Assembly (NCBI GenBank): GCA_028290305.1
Contig: JAQGKC010000025.1
Span: 1-9,217, forward strand
Direction of reading: 5' to 3'
DNA from: Bradyrhizobium sp.
GTDB taxonomy: Bacteria > Pseudomonadota > Alphaproteobacteria > Rhizobiales > Xanthobacteraceae
DNA: 9,217 bases
Of this stretch, positions 1-5,952 are shown one piece after another. Below the pieces are notes generated by a model. The model did not search any database and was not told the origin of the DNA. It saw nothing but the letters and a program-made list of their open reading frames with translations. The position numbers were made by a program, and so were the translations under genes. Positions within the stretch are counted from its first letter, which is position 1. Every line of letters starts with the position of its first letter.

Positions 1-119
1 AGCGCATCGACGAACACATCCACCGCGCGAACAGGATTGCTCTCGTCGACCCAATCATCAAGGCAGTCCGGCAACAGCGTCGTCTGCTGGCGATCCGCCC
101 CTTGAACGAAACCCTTCAT
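1..119 (-). CDS. IS1182-family transposase, N-terminal part (runs off window)
   Basis: Seen: an open minus-strand frame begins with ATG at 117-119 and runs off the left edge of the window (39 full codons). The product begins MKGFVQGADR and ends DESNPVRAVDVFVDAL, with LLPDCLDDWV between. Known: this matches the conserved start of IS1182-family (IS5-like superfamily) DDE transposases, where a short 'K-F-x-x-G-x-D-R-x-Q' stretch is followed by 'L-D-D-x-[IV]-D-E-x-N-P-V-R' before the catalytic core. The catalytic residues lie outside the window, so activity cannot be judged. The start is placed about 42 bp inside the putative terminal repeat at 161-182, which suits a transposase gene reading away from its own element end. 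Inference: the rest of the element lies to the left. Confidence 0.85.
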   Translation of the reverse strand, partial: MKGFVQGADRQQTTLLPDCLDDWVDESNPVRAVDVFVDA

Positions 120-182
120 CATCCCCCGGGATTCAGCAAGGGAACCATAGCATCGATTGGGTTTTCACACGGCCTGGGTCAA
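120..182 (-). mobile_element. Right end of IS1182-type element with terminal inverted repeat
   Basis: Seen: the transposase start is followed outward by about 40 bp of non-coding sequence and then a 22-bp motif at 161-182, starting GTTTTCACAC and ending GGGTCAA on the plus strand. A nearly identical motif recurs at 1105-1126. Recurrence together with position just upstream of the transposase suggests that it is the terminal inverted repeat. The exact outer boundary and any target duplication cannot be fixed, because the other end of the element is outside the window. Confidence 0.55.
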
Positions 183-301
183 GGGCGGCTGCGGCCGGCA
201 CGCGGATGGCACAGCCGGTCTACCCCCAGCTTCGGAAATAAGCCGTGCGTTCCTTCACTTACGTTTCGTGCCAAACCCAGACATCAAATATGCAAAGCCA
301 C

Positions 302-330
302 CAAAAAGAAAGAGCCGCTCGAAAGCGGCC
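302..330 (-). terminator. Rho-independent terminator, probably for the phasin gene
   Basis: Seen on the minus strand: a perfect 6-bp stem GCCGCT/AGCGGC closed by the tetraloop TTCG, followed by the T-rich tail TCTTTCTTTTT. It lies about 110 nt downstream of the phasin stop and points the same way. A UUCG loop with a U-rich tail is a typical intrinsic terminator. The distance from the stop is somewhat long, so a 3' UTR or a small RNA 3' end is also possible. Confidence 0.55.
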
Positions 331-439
331 TTTCAACAAATCAGGGGGACGGGTTTGAGCAGCGTTGAGCACACCATCTTATTTTTGTCGCTCGACGTCG
401 AGGTGTCATAAGGTCGGGTTAGCTGGAAGGCTTTGTGAG

Positions 440-715
440 CTAAGCCGCGAGTTTCGGCGTTCCAACCGTCATCCGCTCATAGCCTGATTTAAAAAAGTCC
501 TTGTACATATCGCCGATCTTAGTGGACTCGGCGACAAAGGTCTCATAGGCCGACTTCATGTGATCGGTCGTGATCTGCATCGCTTGATCTGGCGCCTTGA
601 TCGTGGCGAGTTTTGTCAGATAGGCACTGTTCGCCTCAAGGGACGACTTTACGTAATCAGCGTGAGCCGTCGCGATGGCCTTCATCTTGTCGTGGACGGC
701 AGTCATATCGGTCAT
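440..715 (-). CDS. Phasin family protein (short form)
   Basis: Seen: a 91-residue product beginning MTDMTAVHDKMKAIATAHAD. It is alanine- and lysine-rich, has no signal peptide or membrane segment, and is predicted to be helical throughout. A central stretch LEANSAYLTKLATIKAPDQA is followed by YETFVAESTKIGDMYKDF. Known: this order (helix, 'L-A-x-x-K-[AT]-P-x-Q' turn, helix with '[FY]-[AV]-x-[EQ]-[SA]-x-K-[IL]-G-[ED]-[ML]') is that of Phasin_2-type proteins, which coat polyhydroxyalkanoate granules in the cytoplasm and modulate their size and number. The ATG at 713-715 is preferred over the in-frame TTG at 719-721, because a purine-rich AGGAAAGGAA lies about 6 nt before the ATG and the TTG would fall inside the spacing. 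The protein is shorter than many phasins (100-150 residues) but the core looks complete. No PHB biosynthesis gene is adjacent. Confidence 0.8.
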   Translation of the reverse strand: MTDMTAVHDKMKAIATAHADYVKSSLEANSAYLTKLATIKAPDQAMQITTDHMKSAYETFVAESTKIGDMYKDFFKSGYERMTVGTPKLAA

Positions 716-1104
716 TGGCAATTCCTTTCCTCGATCGTTGTTCGATGCAGCCGCAATCCAAAAGCATCATATCTCGCTTCGGGAACCGACGGAGGGGCGG
801 TGATTTAACCACCATGCTGCCGTGCAAGGTTGCTTGCTGGTCAATATTGCTCATTCACGGAAATTTTATGAACCGACGCTGGAGTAAGAGGGATGAGAGG
901 CCGCCGGACGGGCTGTCCCTACTCAATTTGCGATCAAATTCGGACTGGACCCCAAGGGTAGGGTCGACGTCGGATGTCCGAAACGGGCGACGGCGTAGAA
1001 TGAGCATTTCGCCAGGTGTAGTTTCTGGTCGTTGAAACTTCGCGGGCTTGCTCGGGAGCAATTGATTTCGGAAAATTATTCTCGTCGTCTTTCGATTTTT
1101 TTGA

Positions 1105-1126
1105 GTTTTCACACAGCCAGGGTCAA
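1105..1126. repeat. Second copy of the IS terminal repeat motif
   Basis: Seen: 20 of 22 bases match 161-182, in the same orientation. Both copies start GTTTTCACAC and end GGGTCAA, and they differ at two positions only. No transposase coding sequence can be read to the left of this copy at the spacing seen at the window's left edge. It is therefore probably a solo end left by a deleted or decayed related element. Confidence 0.5.
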
Positions 1127-1155
1127 TAGTAGAAATCGCGGATGCAAGGGCCCTG

Positions 1156-1176
1156 AGAAAATCTGCTCATCGAGCA
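1156..1176 (-). terminator. Weak terminator-like hairpin after Crp/Fnr gene
   Basis: Seen on the minus strand: stem TGCTC/GAGCA with a 3-nt loop, followed by GATTTTCT, starting about 10 nt after the regulator's stop codon. Position and tail suit an intrinsic terminator, but the stem is only 5 bp and the U tract is short. Confidence 0.3.
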
Positions 1177-1185
1177 ATCAGTTGG

Positions 1186-1881
1186 TTAGTTCTTGCTGGT
1201 TGAATCATCCCGCTCTATCTCGGGCTTCTCACGCAAAACGGCATTCAATAACGAATTATGAACCTCAATCTTTCCATTGTAGCTGATGAGTCCAAGTTTG
1301 CGGAATTTGTTCATGAAGGCGCTCACGCGGAATCGGGTCGTTCCAATCATCTCTGCCAACGTTTCCTGGCTGATATTCAATAAAATAGACCGAGATCTAC
1401 CTTCCTCTCCGAAATGCGCGAGCAGAAGGAGAAGGCGCGCGAGGCGCTTTTCACTTGAGTTAAAAAGCTGATCGATCAAGTCCTCTTCGATTCGGCTATT
1501 CCTTGTCAGGAGATACGCCATGAACAGCTCGGAAAATTTCGGTTCGGTACGCAGGGTAGCAATCATCGCTTCCTTGGTGATTGAGGTGATCACACATTCT
1601 TCCATCGTCGTCGTGGTCGCGATGCGCAATGTATGGCCATTGAGGCAGCCCTCGCCGAAGAACTGGCCCGGTTCTAAAATTCCGACGACCGCTTCCTTGC
1701 CCTGCTCGGATAGGACCGTGAGCTTGACCCGGCCCTTTTGAATGTAAAAAATCGTGCCCGCCACGTCTCCCTGCTCGAAGACGTGCTGATTCGTTTTAAT
1801 TTTCAAAATCGCTTTGCCCGCCCCCATCTTGGCGAGAAAAGCTTGAGGATCGAACTCGGTTTTGGCTGGCTTTCTTCCCAC
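1186..1881 (-). CDS. Crp/Fnr-family transcriptional regulator
   Basis: Role: cytoplasmic DNA-binding regulator with a cyclic-nucleotide-binding-like sensor domain. Seen, numbering from the GTG start (231 residues): a beta-barrel cNMP-fold region at about 20-110, including VFEQGD (34-39), IFYIQKGRVKL (44-54) and FGEGCL (75-80); a long dimer helix at about 115-145; and a winged helix-turn-helix at about 170-200 with ISQETLAEMIGTTRFRVSAF. Known: this order defines the family. Only two cysteines are present (79 and 96), with no N-terminal cysteine cluster, so an FNR-type oxygen-sensing iron-sulfur centre is unlikely. The ligand cannot be assigned. Start: GTG at 1879-1881 has GGGAGG 5 nt upstream, and related proteins as I recall them begin near this point. 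An in-frame TTG at 1900-1902 would add seven residues but would place this strong ribosome binding site inside the gene. It appears monocistronic. Confidence 0.92.
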   Translation of the reverse strand: MGRKPAKTEFDPQAFLAKMGAGKAILKIKTNQHVFEQGDVAGTIFYIQKGRVKLTVLSEQGKEAVVGILEPGQFFGEGCLNGHTLRIATTTTMEECVITSITKEAMIATLRTEPKFSELFMAYLLTRNSRIEEDLIDQLFNSSEKRLARLLLLLAHFGEEGRSRSILLNISQETLAEMIGTTRFRVSAFMNKFRKLGLISYNGKIEVHNSLLNAVLREKPEIERDDSTSKN

Positions 1882-1983
1882 AGGAGCCTCCCTTAGCTCC
1901 AATGATCGAGCATACCTCGTATCATAGCGGTCCCAGCGCCGAAATGAAGCAGACTGGATTGGTAATGAGGGGAACTTGGCCGG

Positions 1984-2166
1984 CTAGAGGGAGTCCCGCA
2001 GGGGGAAAATGAACTCGGAGAGCATGCTGGTTCCATCACCGGCCCATCCTAGAAAGAGGCCACCAACTGAGGTGGCCTTCATATGATAACGAATACGATA
2101 GCCACGGCCATGACGATCAGCGTATTTTGCGTCAGCAATCGCGATGCCGAGATAAACGTCGGCCAT
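1984..2166 (-). CDS. Possible small hypothetical protein
   Basis: Seen: a 60-residue frame from ATG at 2164-2166, starting MADVYLGIAIADAKYADRHG and including GYRIRYHMKATSVGGLFLGW. There is no signal peptide and no clear membrane segment. Composition is protein-like (mixed hydrophobic and charged) rather than the arginine/serine-rich pattern of chance frames nearby. Upstream of the ATG the same frame stays open for about 85 more codons without ATG, GTG or TTG, which could mean that a longer gene has lost its start. The ribosome binding site is weak (GAGAA). I do not recognise the family. It may be a gene remnant or chance. Confidence 0.3.
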   Translation of the reverse strand: MADVYLGIAIADAKYADRHGRGYRIRYHMKATSVGGLFLGWAGDGTSMLSEFIFPLRDSL

Positions 2167-2712
2167 GACGTTCTCAGACTGGAACTTGGTTGGCTGTCGA
2201 ACACCGCACGACCCCGTGCAATTGTCTAGCCAAAGGCTCCTACTGCAGGGCCCGCTGTTCTCAAAAACAAGCGCTCGCGCAGATAGCCAAAAGCGGCGGT
2301 CTCTGGTTCCATTCAGAGCGATTCTCAGATCATTCCAATCAAGACGAAAAGAGCGATCTCGGTCAGGAAAGCAACGCTCATGATGGAGACCGTTAGGATA
2401 CGTCGGTCGCCGATAGGGGGTTCATGTCATGCCTCGCGTCTTGCGAAGCCCCGGTTGGGGTCAAAGTGAGAAGAACTCAGTACGAGTATATGTCTTCCGC
2501 TTTGCCCTCAAAAGCCGACGCTATTGAAGTCAGTCACGCTCAAAGGCAGACCTGGGATAAGCGGAGCGAGAGGATCCGCTTCAGTGCTGAAAGCGGACAT
2601 TCGCCCATCCGATGTTATTGAATTTGTCCTAAAAGCCGCGTGTCTTTTATGACGTGCTTGGGGTCGGCTCGGGTCGAAGCATCGCATTCAACTGACCAAC
2701 AGGAACTCGGAA
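2167..2712. other. Gene-free stretch with repeat debris
   Basis: No credible complete gene on either strand. The right part (about 2480-2640) resembles a dispersed repeat seen again near 3745, listed separately. Very short frames at minus 2325-2381 and minus 2226-2312 lack ribosome binding sites. Confidence 0.4.
2487..2640 (+). repeat. Degenerate dispersed repeat ('MSALPPKADI'-type debris)
   Basis: Seen: a frame here reads MSSALPSKADAIE, and further on AAAGCGGACATT. A related frame at 3749-3790 reads MSGSLSKADI. Recalled: many Bradyrhizobium-type genomes carry short over-annotated ORFs beginning like MSALPPKADI that come from degenerate dispersed sequence, not real genes. The two copies here are only loosely alike, so family membership is an inference. 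Confidence 0.35.
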
Positions 2713-2856
2713 ATGCGCAACTCGTATGCTCCGATGACGCGCTTAGACAATTCGAAGTCTAAGGGCGGACACTCAGCCGCAGCCATTGCGGCGTGGCCGA
2801 GTTGGCAATCAATGACGGCCGCCATCGCGCTTTTGTTGCGTGAGCCATTCCGATAA
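2713..2856 (+). CDS. Possible 47-residue small protein
   Basis: Seen: ATG at 2713-2715 with AGGAA 7 nt upstream, an ideal ribosome binding site, and an open frame of 47 codons beginning MRNSYAPMTRLDNSKSKGG and ending IALLLREPFR. It overlaps the 3' end of the ParB-like pseudogene in antisense by 48 bp. The middle is alanine-rich (HSAAAIAAW). I do not recognise it. In a decayed region a good ribosome binding site can arise by chance, so support is weak. Confidence 0.2.
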   Translation: MRNSYAPMTRLDNSKSKGGHSAAAIAAWPSWQSMTAAIALLLREPFR

Positions 2857-3345
2857 GGTCCTGGGTGTTGATCCTGGACCCCTGCTATTTAATTGGCTCG
2901 GCGTTGCCTTGAGATTGTTCCGGATGCCCTTCTCCGGGCGTTTTCGCAAAAGCTCCGCTGATTCCGACTCCACGACTGCCAGTGAAGCAATTGCTAGTTT
3001 CTCAGCAGCCTCCTTTTCGAGACGCAATTTTTTCAATCGCGCCATCTTGTCGCGCTCTGCTTCTGCCTAAGCGTTGTGGGACAAAAGCGTCTTTTGGTGA
3101 GCAATCTCATTCGAGACCAAGATCCCGCTGATTTTTTCTTCTCCAAGAGCCTTGCTGGACTCCAAGCGATGTAGTCCCTCGACCAGAACGAAGCGGTCTT
3201 CGTCGGTCCGAACGAGAATGGGAGCTTGTTATCCGATTTCCAAAATACTTTCCGCGATTCCTTGAACCAGCTCAGGCTTGAGAGCTTTCTTCCTCTTCAC
3301 GGGAACGTAGATCTTGTCGATTGGGAAGATGTCCGGTTCGGGCAT
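2809..3345 (-). pseudogene. ParB-like (ParB/Srx nuclease fold) protein gene with two in-frame stops
   Basis: Seen: from ATG at 3343-3345 to TGA at 2809-2811 a single frame of 179 codons reads without any shift, but is interrupted by TAA at codon 39 (3229-3231) and TAG at codon 93 (3067-3069). Read through, the product has a ParB N-terminal-like domain at about 6-90: FPIDKIYVPVKRKKALKP, then the helix LVQGIAESILEIG, then APILVRTDEDRFVLVEGLHR with the G-x-H-R-L-E motif at 57-62. A lysine/glutamate-rich helix follows at about 95-130 and a polar tail after it. Known: this fold occurs in partition proteins and in related DNA-binding or nuclease-like proteins of mobile elements. The start has GGAG about 9 nt upstream. 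Both stops are explainable as single C-to-T changes in Gln codons (CAA and CAG). The gene is inferred to be inactive, with recent decay. The specific role is unknown, and there is no ParA gene nearby. Confidence 0.82.
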
Positions 3346-3398
3346 AGCTTCTACTCCGTAGTGACTAAGCCCCCATCGCAGGCGTCGGTGGCAGGACC

Positions 3399-3524
3399 TT
3401 AAGGGATGAAGCGCTCTAGCGCCACAATTTCTTCGAACCGATCGCGAAGGTCGTATACGCCTTCCGACTGCGGGCCGTTGGGGGGAGCGCTCGGTTCCGA
3501 CGGCTCTGTTTGGGTGGCGGACAA
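3399..3524 (-). CDS. Possible small ORF upstream of the ParB-like gene
   Basis: Seen: a minus-strand frame ending at TAA 3399-3401 and open back to 3599. The only usual start codon is TTG at 3522-3524, giving 41 residues: a proline/serine/glutamate-rich linker beginning MSATQTEPSEPSAPP, then an amphipathic ending GVYDLRDRFEEIVALERFIP. The ending looks like a genuine protein C-terminus. It stops 53 bp before the ParB-like start on the same strand, so the two could have been one operon. There is no good ribosome binding site, so it may be the tail of a larger decayed gene. Family unknown. Confidence 0.3.
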   Translation of the reverse strand: MSATQTEPSEPSAPPNGPQSEGVYDLRDRFEEIVALERFIP

Positions 3525-4044
3525 TCTTGGCGGTGCAATCAGTGCGTCATGGACAAGCGGCCGAGCAGAGCGGCTCGCGACCGCTAATCCGGTGCCTTTT
3601 CAGCATCAGTGCAAGAGGCACGTATCGGACTTGTCGGCTTTGCGCCAAAATGGGTGTCGCTGTCGCACATCAGATGTGATGACAAAAGTCTGCCAATGGC
3701 GAAGATCTCTGCGCAGCCCCCTTATGTTGGAGATCGGCGCGGACAGCGTATGTCTGGTTCACTTTCAAAAGCGGATATAACAAGCAATCCTCGGCAGGTC
3801 GGCTAAGTGCCAATACCGGAAGTAGCCAGCCTATTCGATCACCCAGTCGATGCGGGCGCTGGACATCGGCGGAAATTCGAGCGACGCCGCTCCGCATCAA
3901 TCTTCCGCGCGCCAGGTGACTACCTATTCAAATATTCAAATGCCAAGATTGCAAGCACAAGGGCGGCAACGGACCTGCATCGGCGACAAGCGGGCGATCA
4001 TGTGCGCTGACTGCGCCTGCGCGCACTGCCCGATGATCACGAAC
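3525..4044. other. Gene-free stretch of decayed sequence
   Basis: Open frames on both strands are long only because the DNA is GC-rich. They are arginine/serine/cysteine-rich, with no motif and no ribosome binding site. Around 3745-3790 a short stretch (frame MSGSLSKADI) resembles the debris at 2487-2640. Nothing else recognised. Confidence 0.45.
3745..3790 (+). repeat. Second degenerate copy of the 'KADI'-type repeat
   Basis: Seen: the stretch translates as MSGSLSKADI and contains TTTCAAAAGCGGATAT, compared with CCTCAAAAGCCGAC in the copy near 2505. The similarity is partial and judged by eye. Confidence 0.3.
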
Positions 4045-4476
4045 CTAGAAATATCGCCACGGACAAGCACGCGCAATCTGTGCGTTAGGAACTTTGTTCA
4101 ATCTCGTGATCGTTCTAAAGTTTGCACTGCCGCAGACAGGACAGAAGTACCAAGACTCACTTGCGATTACCCTCGGACCCGGACTGGGATTGCTACCGCA
4201 CATCGTTCGATGACATTGAAATCCGTCACAAGCATCATAACCCACGAATGCAATTTCAGGGGCGCGATAACCTGAACAATACACTTTCGTTCCAGTCCAG
4301 CATTTGCCACCGTCCCCTTTTGAATCACTCCTCAGGTATGTCATTCCCAGATCAGTGCAGTCTGCTGGCGACCCAGAGCAAAATGGGGCTGTCCCGATCC
4401 ACATCCCTGGCTCCGCAAATGCATCCCCGGTTAGCAAGATAGCGGTTACTGCGAAGACTATCCTGAATAGGATCAT
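4045..4476 (-). CDS. Small secreted cysteine-rich protein of unknown function
   Basis: Seen: a 143-residue product from ATG at 4474-4476, which has AGGGAGG 5 nt upstream; this beats an in-frame start at 4593 that would put 39 unlikely residues before the signal peptide. Residues 1-21 (MILFRIVFAVTAILLTGDAFA) form a typical Sec signal peptide with an A-x-A cleavage site. The mature part has ten cysteines at 33, 40, 59, 67, 83, 88, 93, 112, 115 and 138. The first half contains WIGTAPFCSGSPADC and SKGDGGKCWTG, a pattern I recall from short uncharacterised exported proteins of rhizobia. The second half has a C-x-x-C pair (CPVC, 112-115). Inference: exported to the periplasm or outside and stabilised by disulfides, although four cysteines in the second half could instead bind a metal. 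Function unknown. It is intact although its neighbours are broken. Confidence 0.7.
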   Translation of the reverse strand: MILFRIVFAVTAILLTGDAFAEPGMWIGTAPFCSGSPADCTDLGMTYLRSDSKGDGGKCWTGTKVYCSGYRAPEIAFVGYDACDGFQCHRTMCGSNPSPGPRVIASESWYFCPVCGSANFRTITRLNKVPNAQIARACPWRYF

Positions 4477-4514
4477 AGAAGCCTCCCTATCGGTGACAGA
4501 TGTGGAGGGGGCTC

Positions 4515-4530
4515 CAGGGTGGATACCCTG
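4515..4530. other. Small perfect hairpin upstream of secreted-protein gene
   Basis: Seen: CAGGGT-GGAT-ACCCTG, a 6-bp stem with a 4-nt loop, 39 bp before the start of the secreted-protein gene and downstream of the frameshifted gene. There is no T tract on either side, so it is a poor terminator. It could be an operator or chance. Confidence 0.25.
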
Positions 4531-4606
4531 ACCCACCGCAGAAGATATTTGAGCAACAAGAGACGCCTGTAAAGAAAGATCCGCATGTCGCACGACTTAC
4601 CAGCGG

Positions 4607-5039
4607 TCAGTCGCGCTCATTGCTTTCCTTTTCCTTCATGATCTCGCGGAGAGACTTCGGCCGCAGAGGTGACCTGTAGCGGCCGTCCCACGAGGCCGCC
4701 CAGTCGATCTGATCGATCGGCTCGTCCCAGTAGTGGGACATCACATAGGCCGCATGGCGCGCTTTCACAGCCAATCCCGCGATTGTACACGCTGGCGTAG
4801 CCATGATCGCCCGCTCTACCGGATCGAGACGGGTGAGGATCGCTTCGATCCGCTCCGTACCGGCCTTGTCATGAGTTTTTTTGAGCGTATGCCTCCATAT
4901 GCACCGGTTCAGGTGGGCGTTCAACTGAACGGCGCGATCCCGCATCGCTGGATAACTGCTGCAGGGCGGGCAACTCAGCGGAAATTGCGTTGAACAGCTG
5001 CTCAAGGGCGATGAGTATGGCGTCAGTATCCGCAGTCAA
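4607..5039 (-). pseudogene. Hypothetical protein gene with a +1-base frameshift in an A7 run
   Basis: Seen: the first part reads from TTG at 5037-5039 (GGAGAG about 5 nt upstream) as MTADTDAILIALEQLF... to QKNS and stops at 4869-4871. The second part, in another frame, reads HDKAGTERIEAILTRLDPVE, then TIAGLAVKARHAAYV, ..., IMKEKESNERD, ending at TGA 4607-4609. The frames meet at a run of seven A (minus strand, 4876-4882). With six A the two parts join into one 143-residue protein. Both halves are protein-like, helical and charged, and the 'TIAGLAVKARHAAY' region resembles short hypothetical proteins of Hyphomicrobiales as I recall them. No function known. An alternative reading is a continuous ORF from TTG at 5003-5005 in the second frame, but its N-terminus (SSCSTQFPLSCPPCSSY) looks like out-of-frame translation. 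Sequencing error, mutation or transcript slippage could explain the shift. Confidence 0.6.
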
Positions 5040-5154
5040 ATCGGCTCTCCGGAAATCGGCTCGCTGCGAAGCTTGCCGCTGCGCATGGCCCCGGCAGCCC
5101 GCCGCGGCTCAGTGCGTTCTGTCAGCGGCTATCTCGATTGGATCGAGCAGCCGG

Positions 5155-5360
5155 GCAGAGTTTCTAGATCACGTGCGAAAGGCGGACAAGCCGAGGGTTG
5201 TAATCTACAGGAATGAGACACCGCCCCGATTACGCGCCGAAATTGAAGCTCTCGGGGATCTCCCAAACGTTCGGGTCGAGCGGTTACCAAGGGCAAACTG
5301 TCGATCCACGAGGAATTTCCAGATTCCGTCGCGCCCGCGGTAACGCGTGACTGTTCGTGA
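5155..5360 (+). pseudogene. C-terminal remnant of probable alpha/beta hydrolase, frameshifted
   Basis: Seen: one plus-strand frame reads EFLDHVRKADKPRVVIYRNE, then TPPRLRAEIEALGDLPNVRV up to ERLP at 5289. Then the next frame gives KGKLSIHEEFPDSVAPAVT and stops at TGA 5358-5360. Adding one A after CCA at 5287-5289 would join them. Known: the order 'K-P-x-x-V-I-Y-x-x-[ED]-T-P-P', acidic helix, then 'G-K-L-x-x-H-E-E-F-P' near the end, with a histidine preceding acidic residues, resembles the last strand and catalytic-histidine region of alpha/beta hydrolases. The family call is from memory of such C-termini. No start or N-terminal part is present: the fragment's left side runs into the antisense gene that begins at 5039. 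Non-functional. Confidence 0.5.
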
Positions 5361-5502
5361 TCATCACGTGAGCCCGCCAGACCCAGGGAACTGAGTGAAT
5401 AGACCAATTGTTGGCAAGCGAGTGTGCAGCGCAGATTCCGCAATTCGGCGCGGCGATGTTCGGACGTAATGCTTCCGAGCGCTACGTCGTTCGCGATTGC
5501 AT

Positions 5503-5952
5503 TCAGCCGTCCACAACGGCTCGTTCACCGTGGATGTACTGCTCGAGCTGAACAATGACGAACTTCTGATCACCGATTATGCTCTTGACGAGATCGCCGA
5601 TTGAAACAATGCCAATCGGCTTCTTTCCCTCAAACACCGGCAGATGGCGCACGCGCTTCTCACTCATGACGGCCATGCATTCGTCAACGGATTGTCCTGG
5701 ATGTGTAGTGGCGACGTGTCTTTCCATGATGTCCCGCACGGGCGTTGCGGGAGACGTCTTACCCTTGAGAATAACATTCCGCGCATAGTGCCTTTCGGTG
5801 ATGATGCCAACGAGTTCCTCGCCCTCCATCACCACTAACGATCCAATGTCTTTTTCAGCCATTTTCGCGACGGCATCGAAGACGGTAGCATCCGGGTGAA
5901 TAGACCAAATGTGCCTGCCCTTCTGATGAAGCAACTGTCGCACCGTAGTCAT
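5503..5952 (-). CDS. Two-CBS-domain protein
   Basis: Seen: 149 residues from ATG at 5950-5952, with an unusually strong ribosome binding site GGGGGAGGA 6 nt upstream. Two CBS modules make up nearly the whole protein: CBS1 at about 8-62 (WSIHPDATVFDAVAKMAEKD, GSLVVM, LVGIITERHYAR) and CBS2 at about 72-127 (PVRDIMERHVATTHPGQSVD, VRHLPVFEG, IGIVSIGDLV), then an acidic helix QLEQYIHGE. Known: stand-alone CBS pairs of this length are common in rhizobia and usually bind adenine nucleotides as an energy or stress signal. In CBS2 the ribose-contacting Asp of the S/T-x-x-D motif is present (S117-D120). In CBS1 the same position is His55 (TERH). It is the last of three co-oriented genes, 113 bp after the deacylase gene, so possibly in one operon. 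The partner or target is unknown. Confidence 0.93.
   Translation of the reverse strand: MTTVRQLLHQKGRHIWSIHPDATVFDAVAKMAEKDIGSLVVMEGEELVGIITERHYARNVILKGKTSPATPVRDIMERHVATTHPGQSVDECMAVMSEKRVRHLPVFEGKKPIGIVSIGDLVKSIIGDQKFVIVQLEQYIHGERAVVDG

Larger units (their letters stand above)
716..1185. other. Gene-free stretch between phasin and Crp/Fnr genes
   Basis: No frame here has both a credible ribosome binding site and protein-like composition. Open frames on both strands (for example minus 855-1112) are arginine- and serine-rich and lack recognisable domains. The stretch should contain the phasin promoter, but I see no convincing -35/-10 pair. It includes a solitary copy of the IS terminal repeat (1105-1126) and a weak terminator-like hairpin (1156-1176), both listed separately. 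Confidence 0.5.

Noticed and set aside
855..1112. Minus-strand 85-codon frame between the phasin and regulator genes
   Set aside because: No ribosome binding site or domain; it spans the IS terminal repeat copy and looks like chance in GC-rich DNA.
2226..2312. Minus-strand 28-residue ORF directly after the hydrophobic micro-ORF
   Set aside because: No ribosome binding site and no recognisable motif.
2325..2381. Minus-strand 18-residue very hydrophobic peptide (MSVAFLTEIALFVLIGMI), reminiscent of KdpF-like micro-proteins
   Set aside because: No ribosome binding site, no membrane-complex genes nearby, and it lies inside another open frame of a decayed region.
3406..4275. Long plus-strand frames of 124 and 141 codons
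   Set aside because: Arginine/serine/cysteine-rich, no ribosome binding site, and partly antisense to the secreted-protein gene and the short ORF upstream of the ParB-like gene.
4876..4882. Programmed -1 ribosomal frameshift at A-AAA-AAC
   Set aside because: The downstream half is in the +1 frame relative to the first half, so a -1 shift would not join them.
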